Of a stretch of DNA of 64,000 nucleotides, positions 45,044-56,493 are shown piece after piece; position 1 is the stretch's first letter, and every line of letters begins with the position of its first letter. The notes beneath the pieces were generated by a model. The model saw only the letters and a program-made list of their open reading frames with translations, made no database searches and was not told the origin of the DNA. The stretch covers positions 12,342,888-12,406,887 of the forward strand of contig NC_133778.1 in assembly GCF_003597395.2 (NCBI RefSeq). Direction: 5' to 3'. The position numbers and the translations under genes were made by a program. This DNA comes from Chelonoidis abingdonii (taxonomy: Eukaryota; Chordata; Testudines; Testudinidae).

Positions 45044-45423
45044 ACCAAAGAAACACTAACCCAGGAACCAATCCCTGTAACAAACCTTGTTGTCTACTCT
45101 GTCCCCATATCTACTCTAGCGACACCATCAGAGGACCCAACCACATCAGCCACGGCATCAAGGACTCATTCACTTGCACAGCTACTAACGTTATATATGC
45201 CATCATGTGTCAGCAATGCCCCTCTGCCATGTACATTGGCCAAACTGGACAGTCTCTACATAAAAGAATAAATGGACACAAATCAGACATCAGGAATGGT
45301 AACATACAAGTACCAGTAGGAAAACACTTCAATCTTTCTGGACATTGTATAACAGATTTTAAAGTAGCCATACTTCAACAAAAAACTTCAGAAACAGATT
45401 TCAAAGAGAAACTGCAGAACTAA
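45004..45423 (+). pseudogene. Penelope-like GIY-YIG endonuclease domain
   Basis: The frame gives the C-terminal endonuclease of the Penelope-like protein. It begins with a cysteine cluster (NPCNKPCCLLCPHI, about residues 23-36, and FTC near 58), which resembles the zinc-finger linker preceding the nuclease in this group. NVIYAIMCQQCPSAMYIGQTG (residues 62-82) then supplies the Y-x-I and Y-I-G strands, and HKRINGHKSDIRNG the catalytic-type arginine and histidine. The frame stays open to residue 139. This domain would nick the target for priming. It is oriented opposite to its own RT half, so the two cannot be translated together. Confidence 0.85.
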
Positions 45424-45651
45424 AATTCATTTGAAAATTTAACACCATTAATTTGGGCTTGAATAGGAACTGGAAGTGGCTGGCTCACTACAAAAGCAAC
45501 TTTGCCTCTCCTGGAATTGACATTGTTTCATCAATTACTGGGAGTGGACCACATCTACCCTGATTGAATTGGCCCTGCCAACACTTGTGAGTTAACTCCT
45601 TTCATGTGTTAGTATAATAATGCTGGCATCTGTAATTTTCATTCCATACAT

Positions 45652-45673
45652 CTGAAGAAGTGGGCTTATGCCC
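45652..45673 (+). ncRNA. Partial hammerhead-like core
   Basis: CTGAAGA (45652-45658) is followed by a GGGC-TTAT-GCCC hairpin (45662-45673), but the GAAA box expected after the stem is missing, so part of the core appears deleted. It lies at the Penelope 3' end. Confidence 0.4.
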
Positions 45674-47520
45674 AAATAAATATGTTAGTCTTTAAGGTGC
45701 CACCGGACTCCTTGTGGTTTTTGTGGATACAGACTAACACGGCTACCCCCTGAAACTTTATAAGTGTACTCTCTATCCCATTATCTAAATAACTGATGAA
45801 GATACTAAACAGAACTAGACCCAAAACTGACCTCTGCAGCACCTGACTTGATATGCCCTTCCAGCTTGATTGTGAACCACTGATAACTACTCTCTGGGAA
45901 CAGTTTTCCAATCAGCAATGCACGCACCTTATAGTAACCCCATCTAGACTGTATTTCCCTATTTTGTTTATGAGAAGGTGATGCAAGACAGTATCAAAAG
46001 CCTTACTAAAATCAAGATATACCACATCTACCACTTTCCCCCTATCCACAAGACTTGTTACCCTGTGAAAGAACATTATTAGATTGATTTGACATAATTT
46101 GTTCTTAAAAAATCCAAGCTGACTGCTACTTAGCACCTTATTTTCTTATAGGTGTTTGCAAACTGATTGCTTAATTATCTGCTCCATTATCTTTCTGGGT
46201 ACTGAAGTTAAACTGACTTGTCTGTAATTCCCTGGATTGTCCTTATTTTCCTTTTTATTGACTGGCACTACATTTGCCCTTTTCCAGAACTCTGGAATCT
46301 CTTCAGTTTTCCATGACTTTTGGAAGATAATTGCTAATGGTTTAGATATCTGCTCTGTCAGCTCCTTGAGTATTCTAGGATGCATTTCATCAGGCCCTGG
46401 TGACTTCAAGACATCTAACTTGTCTTATCAATTTTTAACTTGTTCTTTCCCTGTTTTAGCCTCTTATCCTCCCTCATTTTCACTGGCATTTGCTATGTTA
46501 GACGTAAAGTTGCTGCTAACTTTTTTGACGAAAATTGAAACAAAAAAGTAATTTAGCACTTCTGCCATTTCCACATTTTCTTTTATTGCATTTCCCCCGT
46601 CACTGAGTAACAGGCCTATACTATCATTGGTCTTCTTTCTTCTAATGTATTTGCAGAATGTTTTCTTGCTACCCTTTATGTCTCTAGCTAGTTTAATCTC
46701 ATTTTGTGCCTTGGCCTTTCTAATTTTTCCCTAAATACTTGTTTATATAAATCTTTTGTAATTTGACTTAGTTTCTGACTTTTTTTAGGACTCATTTGAG
46801 TTTCAGATCATTGAAGATCTCTTGGTTAAGCCAGGGTAGTCTCCTGTCGTACTCGCTGTCTTTCCTATTCAGTCTGATTATTAAGAGCACAAGCCACTAG
46901 GTCTCTGAAAAATTGCCAACTCTCATGAACTGTTTTTCCGCTTACACTTGCTTCCCATGGGATCTTACCTACCAATTACCTGAGTTTGCTAAAGTCTGCC
47001 TTCTTGAAATCCATTATCTTTATTGTGCTCTTTTCCTTCCTACGATTCCTTAGCATCATGAAATCTACCATTTCATGGTCACTTTTACCCAAGCTGCCGT
47101 TCACCTTCAAATTCTTAATCAGTTGCTCCTATTTCTCAAAATCAAATCTAGAACCTCTTCTCTAGTAGCTTTGTCCACCTTCTGAAATAAAAATTTGTCA
47201 CAAATACATCCCAAGAACTTGCTGGATAATCTGTGCCTTGCTGTGTTATCTTTCCTAAAAGATGTTTGGGTAGTTGAGGTCTCCCATCACCACCAAGTCC
47301 TGGGCTTTGGATGATTTTGTTAGATGTTTAAAAAAAAACAACCCTTCATCCACCTTTTCTTCCTGGGTCGGTGATCTGTAGTAGACCCCTACCATGAAAT
47401 CACTCTTTTTTTTAACCCCTTTATCCTTACCCAGAGACTTTCAACAAGTCTGTCTCCTACTTCCAGCTCAACTTCAGTCTAAGTGTCTACATGTTTGATA
47501 TAAGGAAATACCTTCTCTCT

Positions 47521-50500
47521 TATTTCCTTGTGCATGTTTAAAGTACAGTTTTCACAACCCCATAAGTCAGTCAGTCAAATCAAAAGAAGTTTTCTCTGGC
47601 ATTGTTAAAGGCACTTCTCTTCGTTGTGGGACTATTACCCTGTCTAATTTCAATTTTTTCCAGTTTGCTGCTAGTGCTATTTAAATTTATGCCACACATA
47701 GATCAAATGTTACACATACACACAGAGAGAATGTATTACAAATAAAACATTTAATCATTCAGGTCTTATGTTTTTTTTAGTTTAAGCAAAAATGATTCTG
47801 CCATTTTGAAATGAAGAGACTAAAATAACACTTTCCCCTCATTTTTTAAAGGGTTAGATTTTGGCCTTCCATTGAAATAATTGTTTTTTATTGTGTCACC
47901 TATCATCTGATAGCAGCCACAGCAACTGAACGCTGTGAAGAATGTGGGAATTATCTGTACTAGGTATAGACATAGATTACACCCATAAAAATTATCTCTC
48001 TGGGTTTGGGGGTTATTGTATGACTGGCTAAAAGGTAGTTAATATTGAATCCTCAGAAACCCACAGACTCTGGTTATAGGCAGAATTCAATTCCCTGGAG
48101 CTCAAAGGGACAATACCAACAATCTACTGTGGGAAGAATAACTCCACTACCCTCTGGAGAAACATATAAACTTGTTTGTTCAGGTTCAGAAGCTCTGCTC
48201 CAAACCCCAGGAGATCTTCAGGCAGAACTCTGAACAAGACAACCTGCAACTTTAAGGGGAGAGAGACATTGACTGATAAAGGCTGCAGGAGTGCACTCTA
48301 TCTCACCCATCCCAATGCTATGACTCTATCTAAAATTGGCTAGGAAAAAAATCAAAGTTTAGATAAGATAGTATGTGTTTCAGCTTTTGTTATTTTATCC
48401 CTTGTCTCTCAATTTGTCTCCCATTAATAAATAAATCATACTTGTTTTGAAAAGCTGTCCTAAGTCACTGCAATTTCATACTAGTCATAAGCTTCCAGAC
48501 AGAATTCTGAAGCAGGGTCCGAATTCAGTTGGACCTGAAAAGGTAATATGCTTCTGGGAACTGAAGTGCTGTAACCTGGTGATCCAGTCTAAAAGTGGGC
48601 TGAACTGGACATTCTGCCTGGAGAGAAGGGCGGGCACAGACTGGTGGCTCGTAAAAGGAGCTCATGGGAGTGAATGAAGGGGGGCAGGAGGGGGCAAGGT
48701 ACAATGCACACTGGGAACAGTAACAACTACATACAATGTTTCATAGACATGATGGGTTGAATCCTGGCCCCTCTGAAGTCAATACTAAAACTCCCATTGA
48801 CTTTAATAGGTCCAAGATTTAAACCAATTTAACTACATACACACAGAGATGTGGCAGCACTTGATTCTGAGGCACAGCTTTTATCAACAAGCAATTACAA
48901 GTTTAGAACAAATGTCTCAAGAGACATTAAAAAGCATTTATCTATATATATGACATCCTCCAAGTAGGTTAAGCGAGTTTTAGATTATTTACCATTAATA
49001 TACCATGGGAATCTGGCCAGGCACATGAAATTGATTTTGAGAAGAAGGAGAGAACCTTGTCTGATGAACTTATAGAAGATGAACATACTGCAAAGAGGAA
49101 ATGAAGGCACTCCTGGGCTGGGTTCTAATCTCTGGTGCATGGCAAACATTTAAAATAGTTCAGAAATTCTGCTTCTAAACCTCCACACTCAGGGCTACAC
49201 AGTCCCATCGGATCTGCACTGCAGAACATGAAATTTCATCAGACAGTCAAGAGGCTGACAGCAGCTGCAGCACTTAGCTGAGGACCACACTGCATGCTAC
49301 CACCCAGCAAAATGAATGGTCATCTCCATAACTCTATGGTGGGGCTTGCCAAAAGACATGCAAGCAGCACAGAACACTACAGGACTGATCTAAAGCCACT
49401 GAAGTTGGGTCAAAGACTCACACTGGACTTTGGATCAGGCTCTAAAATATATGCCATCAGAAAAAAAAGAAGAAGGGAAAAGCTGAGTACAAATCAATGA
49501 TTTTATTGGGCTTTTCAGCCCTGAAGGAGTGCAGTAATTTATTGGCAGTCTAGTTACAAGGTTTTCTATTCATGTAATTTTTATCCATTTTTTAAAAGAA
49601 CAGTTGTATTTTGACTAGTAGAAGAATAATAATTTATTTTAAGACACTGAATTAATGTAGATTTGAGTGCCTTGCAGTTATTTGTATGTTGCGGTAGTGC
49701 CCCGAAAATGACAGATGGTATCTAAAAAGAGTCCATTTTCCAAAGAGCACATTTATGTTTCTGAGACAGGGATTTAAAAAAAAAAAAAGAGGGTCAAAGG
49801 GTCAGACAAAAGCTTCACTGTTTACAAAAGGAGGAGATATTGGAAGCTGCAGGAATATTCAGAGATCAAAATGATCCCAGTGATTTATAAGCCCAATATT
49901 CATCTTCTGTAGCTAAATGCGACTCTGATCTACATAGGCTGGTGGAAGAACAGCATCTTCCTGGGAAAAAGTTCGATCCATGGGAGGCGCCTGGACTACA
50001 AGTGGCATCTTCACAATCCCAGGACCCTGCTGACACCAAAACCTACTTTACCTAATTGAACTTCAGACTTTCTGGTGTGAAGACCTTTCCACTGTTCAAT
50101 TGGGACCCTCCTTGACCCCTTGGGCACCACCAAAGAGCATGGGGAACCCCTGAGCCACAGTGATTCTATAGTATCAGATGGACTAGGTGCCCTGATGGGA
50201 AAGAAGAGGACCAAACATCTGGTGGTAATAGCTATGAACAACTTCTTAATATTCAATTAAAATATGCTAATTTGAAAGTCCAGGTGACCATCTTAAAATC
50301 TGATCATCCAAATATAACTAGTATTGGGGGTAACATCCTTTAAATGGAGTGTCATCTTCAGCATGTGTATATGCCAATCCAATTTTCATATCCTTATCAC
50401 AAAATGCTATTCTAACTCCTTGACTATCTGTTTTAAAAATATAGCATTAAAAATGATAAAAAAAAAAACATACTGACTTCACAGAGCCTCCTGTTTTTTC

Positions 50501-50554
50501 TAGCAAACGTATACAGACAGGCAATGCTAAACATAAATCAAGAGAGGAAAGATG
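47521..50554. other. No firmly recognised feature
   Basis: Mostly unique-looking. About 48005-48680 has the feel of a retroelement end (an AATAAATAAATC poly-A-signal-like site near 48427), but no ends or duplication are visible. A sauropsid CTGAAGTCAATA word occurs near 48774. Confidence 0.45.
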
Positions 50555-50800
50555 GTCTTAAGCTTAAGGCACTGATCTGGGACTCAGGGCAGTTGTATTT
50601 AATTCCAGATTTTCCAATAGACTCTGTGCCCCTAGGAAAGTAATTCAGCCTCCTTGTGTTTCAGTTCCCCATCTGTAAAATGGGGATATTACTGTTTTTC
50701 TCCCACCCTTTGTCTGGCTTGACTATTTACAGTTTAAGTTCTTTGGGGTAGGGACTCTTAAAAATATATGTACAGTACCTTGCACATGTGCCCTGATCTT
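50555..50800 (+). repeat. MIR-like tRNA-derived SINE fragment
   Basis: GGCACTGATCTGGGACTCAGG, then CCCCATCTGTAAAATGGGGATA, then TACAGTACCTTGCAC. The sense-strand MIR core is well preserved. Confidence 0.65.
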
Positions 50801-52439
50801 CATTTGGGATGCTACGTATTATCACAATACTGCTAACTAATAATGGAAACTGAAATAATCCATAAAAACACAATAAATATGAAAACACAGTATATTTGTA
50901 CTCAACAGTAAGGACATCATGTTCAGACGACTTATCAAGAAAATTTTGAGCAGAAGAGGAATTCAAAGATATATTTAAATGCCCCACTTGTAGAATGAAT
51001 GCACTGGGCAAATCAGCTATTAGAAAAAAATTGAAAGGGTGTGCTTATTTGATTACAATCCTAAAAGCACTACCAAACAGCACAGTTCCATCAGTGAAAT
51101 AAAATTGCATACACAAAAAATACAAGTACAGTCACCTCGTTCATTTTTCATCCGCTGAGACTGTCAAGTCACTGTTCCGTGCAGATACCTACTTTAATTC
51201 TGCACTAAGAATTCTTTGCACATACACTATGAGAAATGAAGCATGAATGCACTGGTGGAAACAATTAACGTAACTTTCCTAACTCAGTCTTTAAAACTTG
51301 AGACATTTCACAGAAAGAAGCTGAAAATCTTTGTCATTTAATAGCGGAAAAATCATCCTGGGTTGATTACCATAACCAAACAGAATTTCACCTGAAAGTA
51401 AGGAGAACTCTGCTAAAGCAAATAATCTGACCAATATTAATTCCTTTTGCTGCAAGAAATGTTGATTTTTTGTTTTCAGATCTGATATTTAAAGTAGCAT
51501 GTGAACCCTGATACTGTAACACTAGCAGAAATAACCTTGCAAATTCAATGGACTGCATATTTAAACTTTCAGTGTTCTAGCCCCAGTGAAGTACTGACAA
51601 GCTTCTGAGGAGTATGTGGGAAACTCCTATGCTTTCTGCTGCAAGCCATGAATGAATAAAAGTGCTTCCACCTGGTCATCTCCGGTGACAACTAGACCTC
51701 CAACTATCACCTGTTAAAACCTTGACATTTGTTGCAGGCTAGAGAGCTGCTGAGTGACTACTGTTGAAAATAGAGAGCTTAGTCGATCAGATACAAAAGT
51801 GAGGATGGAGAAAGGTCTCCCAGGGAAAGCGTCTTTTTGTTCCTTTGACCTAGGCAACACAAAGCTTTACCTGAAACATTGTATTATGAAAGAAGAAAGA
51901 AACTAATAGAAGCAGTATAAGAAAAAGAAATGAGAAAATTATTAATATTGTTTAGGAACAACTAAGTGCACATTTTCTCTAGTCAGGATTTGGCAGAAGC
52001 TGGGTCAGATATTTGATCTTTTCTGGGCTTTTGAATTTTGTTCTGCACATACCGGAAAGTCTATCTAGAAAACCAGGGAAATGAATAAAGTCCCAGGCTA
52101 GAATATTCAAGTCCCGCAACTGTGACATCACAGTATTCCAGGATATTTCAACCAATAGTGTAGCTCTTCTTTCTGGCAGGCTAAACAAAACTGCTCTTAT
52201 AAAGTGTAGTGTTAGCCAATCTACAATGTGTCCTGTATCTCAGGTTCTCCTTATTATTCAAATGTCAGACCAGACACAGACCCTTGAGAGCATAAGCTGG
52301 TGCCTGAAAAAACAATGCTGTATGTCCCCTGTGTGTGTCTATACCCAGACCTGGAAATCTCATCATATTCTGAACAAGTATAGCATGTCTTTCTATGTCC
52401 ACAAAGGGCATTTTTCTTTTTGTAAGCAATGACCACCCA
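50801..52439. other. No recognised feature
   Basis: Unique-looking AT-rich sequence with only short frames. Confidence 0.5.
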
Positions 52440-52620
52440 CTCTCTACTCCTCATGGCACGCCCTCCTTGATGTTAGTAAAGGCTTTAATGCTGTGGACCA
52501 CTTTATGGTATCTTGCCTTGTCACACCTAGCTATACAGGATGCAAACATTTTTAGTTTCCTTCTGTCACGGTTCTGCTCTTACCCAATTGCTATGCTTCT
52601 GGTGGTGACTCCACATTGCA
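52440..52620 (+). pseudogene. Possible L2-like LINE RT fragment
   Basis: The plus strand reads SLLDVSKAFNAVDH, then HFMVSCL in one frame near 52460-52515. This resembles motif A of L2/CR1-group RTs (L-L-D-x-S-x-A-F-D-x-V-D-H). The following TVLLLPN could be the next loop. No further RT motifs are clear. An ancient fragment at best. Confidence 0.4.
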
Positions 52621-54086
52621 ATAATACCCTTACGCATTCCCAAGTACAAAGTCAATGTTGATTTTTTTCTGCTCTGCTTCTTTTACCATTCAAAAAACCA
52701 ATTCTAAATCATAACACTCTCTCCTTACCCTTTCCCCATTCACAATCCATGCTCTTCCCCCCTCCCTCCAACTCTAAGTTCCTAGTGGTTCTGCCACACT
52801 TTACTCATCACTCATAATCCCTGTAGTCTCTGCCCTTCTCCTCCTCCCTTTATGTTCTCACCCAGCTATAGCACATCTGCCAGTGACTGGGAAATGAGAC
52901 CACCATTGTTATTTGCTACTGTCCTGTTTCTGTGTAGGTGTTGCTTCCATGTATGCTTACTCCAGGGTTGAACATAGTGGGAGCAGCAAGCAGGCAGATC
53001 AACTGGTAGGCACCTTCAAAGGGCCTGCTGGCATTATTTGTTCCATCTCCAACAGCAAAGGGAGCTTCATGGAATGATGTTGGGAGTGGTTTGAACCATT
53101 CCTCTCTCTCCTGTGGGTCTTCTACTCAACCCTGTTGCAGCTTCTGGTGCTTTCCCCTGCTCGTTTGGTGCCAGCAAGTGAATCAGACAGGTGAAGGGAG
53201 GACCATGGAGTGTCATTCTTCTGCTTGAGGAAATGGTACCCCTGGAAAATCCCTTTTGGATTTGGATCTATGTCTGTGGTTTTTCCTTCATTCCAACGCC
53301 TCTAATCAATGGAATCAAACAGGACAGAGTGCTTGCTGTCACAGCCCCAAGGAACCCCTCCCTCAGAGGGTCCCACAGGGAGGCAGATCAGCCTTCTATG
53401 TTGCTAACACTGGTGCAGGCATTGCAAAGCATGTTGGGAAGAGTCAAAGGTGTGGAGTGAAAGATTCTTTTGCAGGTTGCAAGAGACCAAAGAGGGAGAA
53501 AGAGAGCAGAGAATGGGCTAACTCAGTCCAAAAATAAGATGCTGACTCCAGCTCAAGGCTGCAGCACGCATCTGACTCTCAGCTGCCAGCCAAGAAAGAT
53601 GGGGGCCTATTCCACCCAACCAGCCATGAGAAAGGAGGACTCAGCTGAACAGGATTGCAGAGGCTGCAAAAACAAGCGAGACAGTGAAGGCAAGCGCGGG
53701 ACCGGGGGATGATAACCATTTTGCGTCCCCGAGGTTGGTGTGTTTTGAGAAAGCTAAAAAAGCCATGGAAAGCTAGTTTAAACTGGTACAAAAAGCACCA
53801 GGAACAGAAGTCCCTAAACAAGTCGCCCCAAAGGACCCCAGGACTTAAAACCCTCTCAAGAGCTGAAGCAAGTCAGAGATCAACAGCGGACCCTGGACAA
53901 TCCATGCATGGGACAAGAACTCCTGTCCACCCTTCCCCCTCTTCTTACATTACACTCAGGCTTGGGCAGCTTCGGGTAGTGCGGGTGTGAGTATGAAAGT
54001 GAGTTAGGGCTTGGGGCACTAACACTTTCTTCCTTTCTCCACTGTTATTTTATTATTTTATTACTAACGCTTTAAAACTCAGTCAC
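52621..54086. other. No recognised gene
   Basis: Includes a purine-rich stretch (53460-53900) with frames of 80-93 codons rich in Lys, Arg and Ser that match nothing I know. Could be part of an unidentified LTR. Confidence 0.4.
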
Positions 54087-54471
54087 TTAGGCCTGGTCTA
54101 CACTATGATTTTAGGTCGAATTTAGCAGCGTTACCTCAATTTAAGCCTGGACCCGGCCACACGATGAAGCTCTTTTTTTTTTGACTGAAAGGGTTCTTTA
54201 AATCATTTTCTTTATTCCACCTCTGACAAGGGGATTAGTACTGAAATCAGCCTTGCTGGGTCGAATTTGGAATAGTGCGGACGCAATTTGACGGTATTGG
54301 CCTCCGGGAGCTATCCTAGAGTGCTCCACTGTGATCGCTCTGAACAGCGCTCTCAACTCAGATGCACTGACAGGTAGATAGGAAAAGGCCCACAAACTTT
54401 TGAATCTCATTTCCTGTTTGGCCAGTGTGGCAAGGTGCAGGTGAGTGCAGATCTCATCAGCAGAGGTGACC

Positions 54472-55018
54472 ATGATGGAGTCCCAGGATCACAAAAGAGC
54501 TCCAGCATGGACCGAACAGGAGGTATGGGCTCTCCTCGCCCTATGGGGAGCTGAATCCATGCTAGCTGAACTCTGTTCCAGTAAATGAAATTTACAAAAC
54601 ATTAGAAAAAGTCTCCAAGGGCATGAAGGACAGAGGTCATAACAGGGACGCAAAGCAGTGCTGCGTGAAAATTAAGGAGCTATGGCAAGGCTACCAAAAA
54701 AACAGAGAGGCAACCAGCCACCCCGGATCAGAGCCTCAAACATGCTGATTCTATGATGAGCTGCATGCCATGCTAGGGGGTGCAGCCACCACTACCCCAA
54801 TCCTGTGCTTTGACTCCATGAATGGAGAATCACGCAACACAGAAGCGGGTTTTGGGGACAAGGAAGATGATGATGAAGAGACTGAAGATAGCTAACAGCA
54901 AGGAAGCAGAGAAACCAGTTTCCCCAACAGCAAAGATATGTTTCTCATCCTGGACCTGGAGCCAGTAACCCCTGAACCCACCCCAAGCATGCTCCCGGAT
55001 CCTGAAGGTGGAGTGTAC
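54472..55018 (+). pseudogene. Harbinger Myb/SANT-like DNA-binding protein relic
   Basis: From ATG at 54472 the sequence reads MMESQDHKRAPAWTEQEVWAL, the Trp-bearing first helix of the SANT/Myb-like domain, then LLALWGAESMLAELCSSK and a stop at 54586-54588. One frame over it continues with EIYKTLEKVSKGMKDRGHNRD, AKQCCVKIKELWQGYQKN, a stop within EPQTC-stop-FYDELHAMLGG, an acidic stretch (GFGDKEDDDEETEDS) and MFLILDLEPVTPEP. Domain order (DNA-binding trihelix, acidic linker, C-terminal LDLEP motif) matches Harbinger proteins that bring the nuclease to DNA. At least one frameshift and two or three stops make it inactive. Confidence 0.8.
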
Positions 55019-56493
55019 CTGGTGAGTGTACCTTTGTAAATATTACACATGGTTTAAAAGCAAGAGTGTTTAATGATTAATTTGCCCTGGCATTCCCGGA
55101 CAGTACAGCTATTGGAAAAGTCTGTTAACATGTATAGGAATGGAACGGAAATCCTCCAGGGACATCTCCGTAAAGTTCTCCTGGATGTACTCCCAAAACC
55201 TTTGCAAAAGGTTTCTGGGGAGGGTGGCCTTATTCCGTCTGCCATGGTAGGACACTTTACCATACCAGGCCAGTAGCACGTAGTCTGGAATCATTGCATA
55301 ACAAAGCATGGCAGCGTATGGTCCCAGTGTTTGCTGGCATTCAAACAACGTCTGTTCTTTATCTCACTGTGCTATCCTCAGGAGAGTGATATCATTCATG
55401 GTCACCTGGTTGAAATAGGGTGCTTTTATTAAGTGGACATTCAGAGGTTCCCATTCCTACTCGCTTGTTTGGCTGTGGCTGAACAGAAATGTTCCCTCTG
55501 TTAGCCATGTGGTGGGGGGAGCGGGGAAGCATGAGTGATCTCTTGCACCAAACTGGCAGACCCTCAACACAAGAGGCAAAATGAGACCTTGTAACGAAAG
55601 CACATGTGCTGTGTAATGTGAACAGCAAGGTTTAACGTGAAAGAGTATACCCATTGCTCCCTAAAATGTGCCTTTTTAACTACCACTTTCCCTTTTCCTC
55701 CACCAGCTACAAATATTTCTACTTCGCAGAGGCTAGCAAAGATTAGAAGGTGAAAAAAACGCACTCAGGATGAAATGTTCTCTGAGCTCCTGCTGTCCTC
55801 CCACACTGACAGAGCACAGCAAAATGCGTGGAGACAGAAAATGTCAGAATGCAGGAAAGCACAATATGAACATGAGGAGAGATGGCAGGCTGGAGAGTGT
55901 ACGTGGTAGGCTAAAGAGAGTAAGTGGTGGGTTGAAGCTGATAGGTGGCATCAGCTTGCTGACAGAAGGCAAGAGTCGATGCTCAGGCTGCTGGAAGATC
56001 AAACTCATCCTCCAGCGTATGGTTGAGCTGCAGGAAAGGCACTACAGCCCTATGTAACCAACAGCCCTCCTCCCCAAGTTGCATTGCCTTCTCACCTAGA
56101 TGCCCAGGAATGCAGTGGGAAGGGGCCTCCGGCCACCCAGCCACTCCACCCCAGAGGATTGCCCAAGCAACAGAAGGCTGGCCTTCAATAAATTTTAAAA
56201 TGCAGTGTGTCCTTGTCCTTCCCTCCTCCCCCACCCCACCCAGTGCTTCTATCCTCCCCCACCCCTCCTGGGCTACCTTGGCAGTTATCCCGCTATTTGT
56301 GTGATGAATTAATAAAGAATGCATGAATGTGAAGCAACAATGACTTTATTGCCTCTGCAAGTGGTGATCGAAGTGGGGAGGGGAGGTTGTCTAGGTTACA
56401 GGGAAGTAGAGTGAACCAAGGGCGGGTGGGGTTCATCAAGGAAAAACAAACAGAACTTTCACACCGTAGCCTGGCCAGTCATGAAACTGATTT

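Larger units (their letters stand above)
43963..45745. mobile_element. Penelope-like element with inverted 5' half
   Basis: The RT half (about 45030 to 43963) lies on the minus strand. The GIY-YIG half and 3' end (about 45030 to 45745) lie on the plus strand, ending AGGTGCCACCGGACTCC then ACAGACTAACACGGCTACC. The reading direction therefore flips at about 45030. A hAT is inserted in the RT half. The host is the antisense CR1. No target duplication is clear. Confidence 0.8.
43759..46409 (-). pseudogene. CR1 reverse transcriptase relic, split by insertion
   Basis: In sense order: frame 46409-46146 has SPGPDEMHPRILKELTEQI and NPGNYRQVSLTSVPRKIMEQ (entry region). Frame 46136-45912 has VVDVVYLDFSKAFDTVLHHLL (motif A). 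Frame 45911-45666 has GISSQVLQRSVLGLVLFSIF (motif B). The Penelope insertion then removes the catalytic F-A-D-D region. Frame 43950-43759 resumes with MKFSKDKWKVLLLGRNNQLH and the thumb. The gap in the protein matches the inserted element, so the enzyme was destroyed by that insertion as well as by drift. Confidence 0.85.
43166..47520 (-). mobile_element. CR1 LINE, antisense, interrupted by a Penelope-like element
   Basis: The 3' terminus is at about 43166 (antisense ATCATAGAATCATAGG). CR1 runs to about 43963, breaks, and resumes near 45746, with roughly 100-150 bases of CR1 lost at the junction. It continues through the RT region to about 46700 and 5' sequence to about 47520. Long for a CR1 copy. 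Confidence 0.85.

Noticed and set aside
53470..53990. Possible short host gene (80-93-codon basic frames)
   Set aside because: No domain, no splice or start context, and frames overlap on both strands; left as unassigned.
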